Notes under the pieces: generated by a model
What the model saw: only the letters and a program-made list of their open reading frames with translations
The model's database searches: none
What the model was told of the DNA's origin: nothing
In this document: positions 59,905 through 64,000 of the stretch, in pieces
Position numbering within the stretch: position 1 is the first letter of the stretch
How the letters are laid out: each line of letters opens with the position of its first letter
Source: SYFY01 sp041752315
GTDB taxonomy: Bacteria; Pseudomonadota; Gammaproteobacteria; Pseudomonadales; Azotimanducaceae
DNA length: 64,000 nucleotides
Reading direction: 5' to 3'
NCBI GenBank assembly: GCA_041752315.1
Contig: JBGSHJ010000001.1
Span: 62,001 to 126,000 of the forward strand
Made by a program: the position numbers and the translations under genes

Positions 59905-61480
59905 GGAGATACCACTTGTGCATCGTGTCTGTGAGGCCTGTCTGTTCAACAAAAACCCAGCAACGTGCCCCGTTATGGTGGTTGGCAACGTAGTAGTCGC
60001 GAATGACGGGGCCTTCCCACCATTGACTCTGGATACGCTCCGGGCCATCGAGCAAGGTCAGATCAGCTATTGCAACCGGTCTGGGCGGCGTGAATACCCA
60101 GAGTGGTCGTTGGCCCGGACGGATGGGTGGAAGATGCGGTTGTCGTGAGCTGCTTGTGGCCTGGAGAGGGAGAGGACGCCAGGCGAGTTCTGGTGCATGG
60201 CAGTCGATGGCCTGCAGGCGCAGGCAAGCCTGTTCGCCAAGTCTTGCACCCAGTTGATCGAGCAATTCCGTGCACTCGACCGGATCACCCCGATGACTGC
60301 CCTGATGACTGCCTGTGCCAATACCCGGCAGTACAACGGGCATGTCTGGAAACAGTGTGGTGGCCTGGCCTATCCAGGGACGTAGACGCCTCGCTTGAAG
60401 GCCGATGCTGAGTACATCTTCGGGAAGTTCGGTCTCGGTCAGCTTGAGTTCCGAAATGCCGAGAAACGTCTGTACCTCCTGTCGGGCGCGAGCAAAACGA
60501 ATCGGCATGCTGACCCTGGTATGGGCAGCATGGGCAGCGAAGGACCAGTTGATCGCCTCTGCTCCCAGTTGATGACTGATGAGCCATTGACTGAGTTCTT
60601 CCAGCAATCGTGTCATGGGCCATTGCAGTGCTGCCTTGTCACGCAATGGCTCGAGCAGGTGCAGGGCTTGCGAAAATTGCCGTCGCGGCCGGATATGCAC
60701 GCGTGGGTCTGGCAGATCACCAGTCAGTCGCAGCAGATGGTTGGCAAAGTCACGTCCGAACCGATGTGCCAGTTCCCGGTGGGGCAGGGCCATGACCTGA
60801 CCCAGGGTGATCAGTCCCATGTTGGCGAATCGCTCCACAACCTTGTCCGGAAGCCCCAGACGGTCGAGCGCAACCTGTGGCAAGGTACTGGCCTGCGTGC
60901 GCGCCAGCGCCAGGGCTGCCAGTGGTGTTGCCCCTGCGCGTATCTGCGTGGTGTGCCCCAATTGCCTGCAGGCTTCCGTCACCTGGGCGCCGAGTGTCTG
61001 GATGTTGCCAAACAGGTTCAGGCTGCGACCTGCTTCCAGCACGATGGCATCGGGTGTTTCGAGACTGACATCGGCGCTGAAGCGATAGAGCACTTCACCC
61101 AGGAAAGCCAGCCGTGCCTGTTCATGCTGACGATCCTGCGGAAAATGTCGCAGAGTATCTGGAACCAGGCTCTGTGCGGTGGCAAGCGAAACGCCTGGCT
61201 GGATACCCAGGGCCTGTGCTGCAGGATTGCTGGCGACAACAACCTGGTCATGGATCAGTACTTCCGGACCTGCGCCATTGGCGTGATCGCCTGCGTCGGC
61301 GGATTGGGGACTCGGTTGCCGTACGACTTGCGCTGATCTGTCCTGTCCCGATCGGCTTTGAGTCGATCCATCTGTTATTGATCCAACTGGCATCGATCCA
61401 ACTGGCATTGATCCATGCAGTGCGCTGCGCCTGGCAACTTCCAGTCCGAAAAAAGGCAGATATATGCCCAGCCAGAGCAT
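59888..61480 (-). CDS. imuB: Y-family polymerase-like protein ImuB
   Basis: A 530-residue Y-family homologue that acts as the bridge of the mutasome, binding the beta clamp, ImuA and DnaE2, and is thought to lack polymerase activity. The start LWLGIYLPFFGLEVARR lacks the usual catalytic Asp of Y polymerases. GIQPGVSLATAQSLVPD and RSLNLFGNIQTLGAQV are family blocks. A 50-residue linker inserted after residue 20 includes a five-residue repeat GSMPVGSMPVGS. The start overlaps the imuA stop (TGATG). Confidence 0.9.
   Translation of the reverse strand: MLWLGIYLPFFGLEVARRSALHGSMPVGSMPVGSITDGSTQSRSGQDRSAQVVRQPSPQSADAGDHANGAGPEVLIHDQVVVASNPAAQALGIQPGVSLATAQSLVPDTLRHFPQDRQHEQARLAFLGEVLYRFSADVSLETPDAIVLEAGRSLNLFGNIQTLGAQVTEACRQLGHTTQIRAGATPLAALALARTQASTLPQVALDRLGLPDKVVERFANMGLITLGQVMALPHRELAHRFGRDFANHLLRLTGDLPDPRVHIRPRRQFSQALHLLEPLRDKAALQWPMTRLLEELSQWLISHQLGAEAINWSFAAHAAHTRVSMPIRFARARQEVQTFLGISELKLTETELPEDVLSIGLQARRLRPWIGQATTLFPDMPVVLPGIGTGSHQGSHRGDPVECTELLDQLGARLGEQACLRLQAIDCHAPELAWRPLPLQATSSSRQPHLPPIRPGQRPLWVFTPPRPVAIADLTLLDGPERIQSQWWEGPVIRDYYVANHHNGARCWVFVEQTGLTDTMHKWYLHGYFA
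61363..61416. repeat. 15-bp tandem repeat inside imuB
   Basis: Units of the form ATTGATCCAACTGGC occur about three and a half times with small changes (ATCGATCCATCTGTT, ATTGATCCAACTGGC, ATCGATCCAACTGGC, ATTGATCCATGCAGT). They encode the S-M-P-V-G repeats in the N-terminal linker of ImuB and keep the frame. Confidence 0.8.
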
Positions 61481-62376
61481 CAGTGTGCTACCCGCGAGGG
61501 CGTCTGTTGCTCCGGGAGCAATGTGCGCGCTGGATCGGTATCCGGCAGGCGCATTGTTCGCTCACTGCGCCAGAACTCGAGTTGTGCCATGACTTCTGCA
61601 CGGCTGACTGCGGCGGATTGCAGTTCGATGGACAGGCCATTTATGGGCCAGCCGCCACGCCGCTTGACGATATCCACCTGCAGACGTTGTCCGATGGACA
61701 GAGGATTCAAACCGGTCGACAGATGCAATCGCAGTGCTGCCAGCGATGGTTTCTGCAGCGCCGAAGCGGGCCTGAACAGCGTGATCATGGTGCGACCATG
61801 ACGAGCGGCCAACTGCAGGCGCTGGATGTCGCGCACGGTGAGGCGACTTTCGTCCGGCCAGGCCAGCACCATGCTGCAGGCACCCGATCGACCGGCTTGT
61901 TCGAGAGTCCAGAGTGTTCGTTGATGGGCTTGTTGGCCAGGGGACTGATCGGCAGGTCCGGAACGACGTTCCGGACTGGAGGAAAACCTGGGAACGGGCC
62001 TGGAGGTCGCCTTGGGCATCTGTGCTGGGGGTGCCGCCTGCACCACCAGTATCCGGTTGATCTGGATACCCAGTGATGCCAGCGCGGGCGCATAAGGCAG
62101 AAAGGGTGGATTGACCCACAGAATCCAGCGTGGCTTGCGACTGAGCCTGACCAGCGCAGGTACCAGCAACTGCAATTCACCAATACCGGTCTGGAGCAGG
62201 CAGAACTCGCTCACGGCATCCATTGACCAGCCGCCACCGGGCAGATGCCGATCCAGCAGGGGATAACCACTGGGCTCGCTGTCACCAGGCCTGGCATGTC
62301 TGCGACCGGAGCGGCCAGCCAGCCACAGATCGGGATGTTCGAGAAGAGTGGTTATGGTTTGGGTGGTTATCGTCAT
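61480..62376 (-). CDS. imuA: ImuA, RecA/SulA-like mutasome protein
   Basis: A 298-residue RecA-like protein. The start LLEHPDLWLAGRSGRR and the pattern LPGGGWSMDAVSEFCLLQTG fit ImuA (the SulA-like member of imuA-imuB-dnaE2). A low-complexity stretch (about residues 120-155, rich in Pro, Ser and Gln) interrupts the fold. It is the first gene of the operon; its ATG lies only seven bases from the nearer LexA box, so the leader is very short and no clear ribosome binding site is seen. Confidence 0.87.
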   Translation of the reverse strand: MTITTQTITTLLEHPDLWLAGRSGRRHARPGDSEPSGYPLLDRHLPGGGWSMDAVSEFCLLQTGIGELQLLVPALVRLSRKPRWILWVNPPFLPYAPALASLGIQINRILVVQAAPPAQMPKATSRPVPRFSSSPERRSGPADQSPGQQAHQRTLWTLEQAGRSGACSMVLAWPDESRLTVRDIQRLQLAARHGRTMITLFRPASALQKPSLAALRLHLSTGLNPLSIGQRLQVDIVKRRGGWPINGLSIELQSAAVSRAEVMAQLEFWRSERTMRLPDTDPARTLLPEQQTPSRVAH

Positions 62377-62383
62377 GCGATAA

Positions 62384-62399
62384 CTGTATTTATGTACAG
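62384..62399. promoter_or_regulatory. LexA operator 1 of imuA
   Basis: CTGTATTTATGTACAG, an exact CTGT-N8-ACAG SOS box, lies between the imuA start codon and the likely -10. It would cover about +2 to +17 of the transcript start. Confidence 0.93.
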
Positions 62400-62407
62400 G
62401 GTCGGCC

Positions 62408-62436
62408 AGATTAACTGTATGGATGTACAGTTACAA
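62408..62436 (-). promoter_or_regulatory. Candidate sigma-70 promoter of imuA-imuB-dnaE2
   Basis: On the minus strand, TTGTAA (62436-62431) and TAATCT (62413-62408) are separated by 17 bases. The second LexA box fills the spacer, as expected for tight repression. Confidence 0.6.
62415..62430. promoter_or_regulatory. LexA operator 2 of imuA
   Basis: CTGTATGGATGTACAG, a second exact CTGT-N8-ACAG box. Its centre is 31 bases from that of box 1, about three helical turns, so two LexA dimers could sit on the same face. Confidence 0.93.
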
Positions 62437-62623
62437 GGGGGCTTTTCCTGTCAGTCCCAAGTCGTAATGTTCCTCATTCCAAGTAGAGATATCTCCATCG
62501 ACGATGGAACGACATGATGAAGGAGAGCGGATTGTCTTTGGATACCGGTGTCCGTCGATTCCACAAGCGCGCCCCGACGAATTTTCCCGCGACCTTGCAG
62601 CCCGTCATTCCGCCAGCGGCGTA

Positions 62624-63370
62624 TCAATCATGTCCACCTCCCTGCTCGCTTTCGGGAGGGATCTCGCGGATGCCCTGATCCTCGATCACGAGGGAGTGGC
62701 CTGACGGCTCATAAACCACCAACTCCGACCGATGTCGGCCAGCCTGCGAAAGTGTCGGGCCGCTGAAAACGTCATAGATGCCGTTCACGTGGAAGTGTTG
62801 AGTCACCGTATGCCCAGGCGCGATCTCGGCAATTCTGATGATTTGAGACGAGGCACCCCGCCGTCGCTCCAGTACAACCGCAACGGGCGCGGAAGACATG
62901 TTCCGGATCTCAACTTTGCTTTCCGGTGCACGCAACGCCGCCATGCGCTCAAGCGACAGAAGGCAGGGATTCTCGCCGCTTTCCTTGCGGTGGTCCGCAG
63001 GCGTCTCCTCTGCGACTTCGATGGACTGGAGTTGGCCTGCTTCAAACTCGAAGGTGTACTCGCATACAGGTTGAGACGACTCCGGATCCGATCGGCGTGC
63101 CAGGAAGATTGCCGTATGACCCGAATTCGGTCCGGGCTTCTCTGGTAGCAGTTTCAGCCCTTCAATCGTCGCACGATGGTCCAGTTGCGCATGACTCAAC
63201 GCACCCAACTTCCTTTCTGCAACCTTCCACCGCGACGCATTATTGACGCACTCTGCCAACAAGCCCATCAGACCTATTACGAAGAACACTGGCAGGAGGA
63301 GTCTGTTGAGAAACGCGTCGACACTCCGGGCCTGACGGAGTGCCTCGAATAGATCACGAACTGTCTTCAC
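62624..63370 (-). CDS. Membrane-anchored protein of unknown function
   Basis: A 248-residue protein I do not recognise. After about 20 polar residues, one hydrophobic helix (NRLLLPVFFVIGLMGLLAEC) should anchor it in the inner membrane, with the rest soluble. The C-terminal half reads like a beta-sandwich: KVEIRNMSSAPVAVVLERRR, GHTVTQHFHVNGIYDVFSGP. I chose the GTG at 63370 (AGGG seven bases upstream); a TTG at 63409 is possible. The stop is 247 bases from the imuA start. Good coding pattern, but no neighbour points to a role. Confidence 0.6.
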   Translation of the reverse strand: MKTVRDLFEALRQARSVDAFLNRLLLPVFFVIGLMGLLAECVNNASRWKVAERKLGALSHAQLDHRATIEGLKLLPEKPGPNSGHTAIFLARRSDPESSQPVCEYTFEFEAGQLQSIEVAEETPADHRKESGENPCLLSLERMAALRAPESKVEIRNMSSAPVAVVLERRRGASSQIIRIAEIAPGHTVTQHFHVNGIYDVFSGPTLSQAGRHRSELVVYEPSGHSLVIEDQGIREIPPESEQGGGHD

Positions 63371-63879
63371 ACCCTCACCCTGGTAAGGTCGCCGTTCCCG
63401 AATGTCCAAACATCCACTTTCGTCCCGTCCCTGGGCGACGTCGCCGCGCGAGCCACGACACCCCGATGGATCAGGTCAGCTCGTCCGATCTGCCGTACAT
63501 CCCGTTGCAGTCACCACGGTCTCGATACTCCCGGATCCGGTAAAGGATGGGTGGATGTTAGAGAATAGGGAGGATAGCGGTTGTCGTCGTTGATTGCCCT
63601 GAGTAATGATGCAGACGAGCTACGGGCACTTGCGCGAGATGGGGAGTTCGGAATACGGGTATGCAGGGTGGGCCGTAGTCGAGGACTTTTCAGCTTTCGG
63701 CGAAGTAATAGGGACGTGCCCAGTTTGATTTTACCACCACACTTCGCGCCCTCCTTGCATCGGCAGTTAACCGACAGCGTATTCTCATACTGATTGTCGC
63801 GCGGCAGCGTCGGCCATTGGGGGCAAACAGCAAAATCCGTACTACTCTTCCTGCAGAGAATCCGATGACGGAGGCCAAC
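63371..63879. other. Region without a supportable gene
   Basis: About 500 bases. Frames on both strands are short or of odd composition (Ser- and Arg-rich) and carry no motif I recognise. Confidence 0.35.
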
Positions 63880-64000
63880 ATGGTCAACGGGATCGTTCAG
63901 AACCCGTGGCGCGTGAACTCGACCGAACGCCGGCCGGGGATCAATCAACCGCGTACCGGAAAAATAGCCACCACTGAGTCGCGGCGGAAGACCGAACGCT
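63880..64000 (+). CDS. Start of a gene cut by the window edge
   Basis: An ATG preceded by GGAGG with a five-base spacer opens a frame that stays open to the end of the window (40 codons, starting MVNGIVQNPWRVNSTERRPG). An ATG at 63865 is in the same frame. Too little is visible to suggest a product. Confidence 0.35.
   Translation, partial: MVNGIVQNPWRVNSTERRPGINQPRTGKIATTESRRKTER

Noticed and set aside
60395..61336. Plus-strand open frame of 313 codons
   Set aside because: It is antisense to imuB, which is fixed by its overlaps with imuA and dnaE2.

Overview
The window looks like chromosomal DNA of an environmental, metabolically broad gammaproteobacterium. The main reason is a long run of genes in the order familiar from Pseudomonas and, partly, from E. 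coli: purB-hflD-mnmA, icd, cspD/clpS-clpA, infA-bpt-aat, ftsK-lolA-rarA-crcB, serS-cysG and tusDCBE. Two perfect CTGT-N8-ACAG LexA operators of the gamma/beta type support this. Two F420-type flavin oxidoreductases, a Rieske oxygenase, a questin-oxidase-like protein and XrtA-associated polysaccharide genes point to a free-living degrader rather than an enteric. Species cannot be named from the sequence.

Layout. (1) 0-21 kb is an accessory catabolic and envelope region. It holds questin-oxidase-like and metallo-beta-lactamase-fold enzymes, a class C-like serine hydrolase, an acyltransferase-3/SGNH protein, a Rieske oxygenase, two transporters, AqpZ, an amidohydrolase-symporter-glycerate kinase operon, a DUF5916 protein and an LLM flavoprotein. 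(2) 21-44.6 kb is the conserved housekeeping block, with insertions specific to this lineage: an LLM oxidoreductase plus moaCDE between mnmA and icd, and an SDR between crcB and serS. It contains a complete bacterial N-degron system (aat, bpt, clpS, clpA). (3) 42.6-50.6 kb is a loosely packed zone with gene remnants: a broken SGNH hydrolase, a frameshifted and internally deleted phospholipase-D/cardiolipin synthase, and a truncated IS630 transposase with a mutated catalytic Asp. Intact genes for an alpha/beta hydrolase, PssA, a secreted trypsin-like protease and a small lipoprotein lie among them. (4) 50.6-56.5 kb makes nucleotide sugars (galE, UDP-glucuronate 4-epimerase-like, UDP-HexNAc dehydrogenase) and is divergent from an XrtA-type tyrosine autokinase and its partner ATPase, i.e. 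part of an exopolysaccharide locus. (5) 56.6-62.4 kb is the SOS mutasome operon imuA-imuB-dnaE2 behind two tandem LexA operators. (6) 62.6-64 kb holds an unrecognised membrane-anchored protein and a gene cut by the window edge.

The most unusual element I found is a 182-bp near-palindromic repeat at 8215-8396. A half copy lies at 20298-20354. In both places the first three bases of the element (TAG) are the stop codon of the adjoining gene. It looks like a MITE- or REP-like element that inserts at gene 3' ends. I saw no convincing tRNA, rRNA, CRISPR array or intact insertion sequence.
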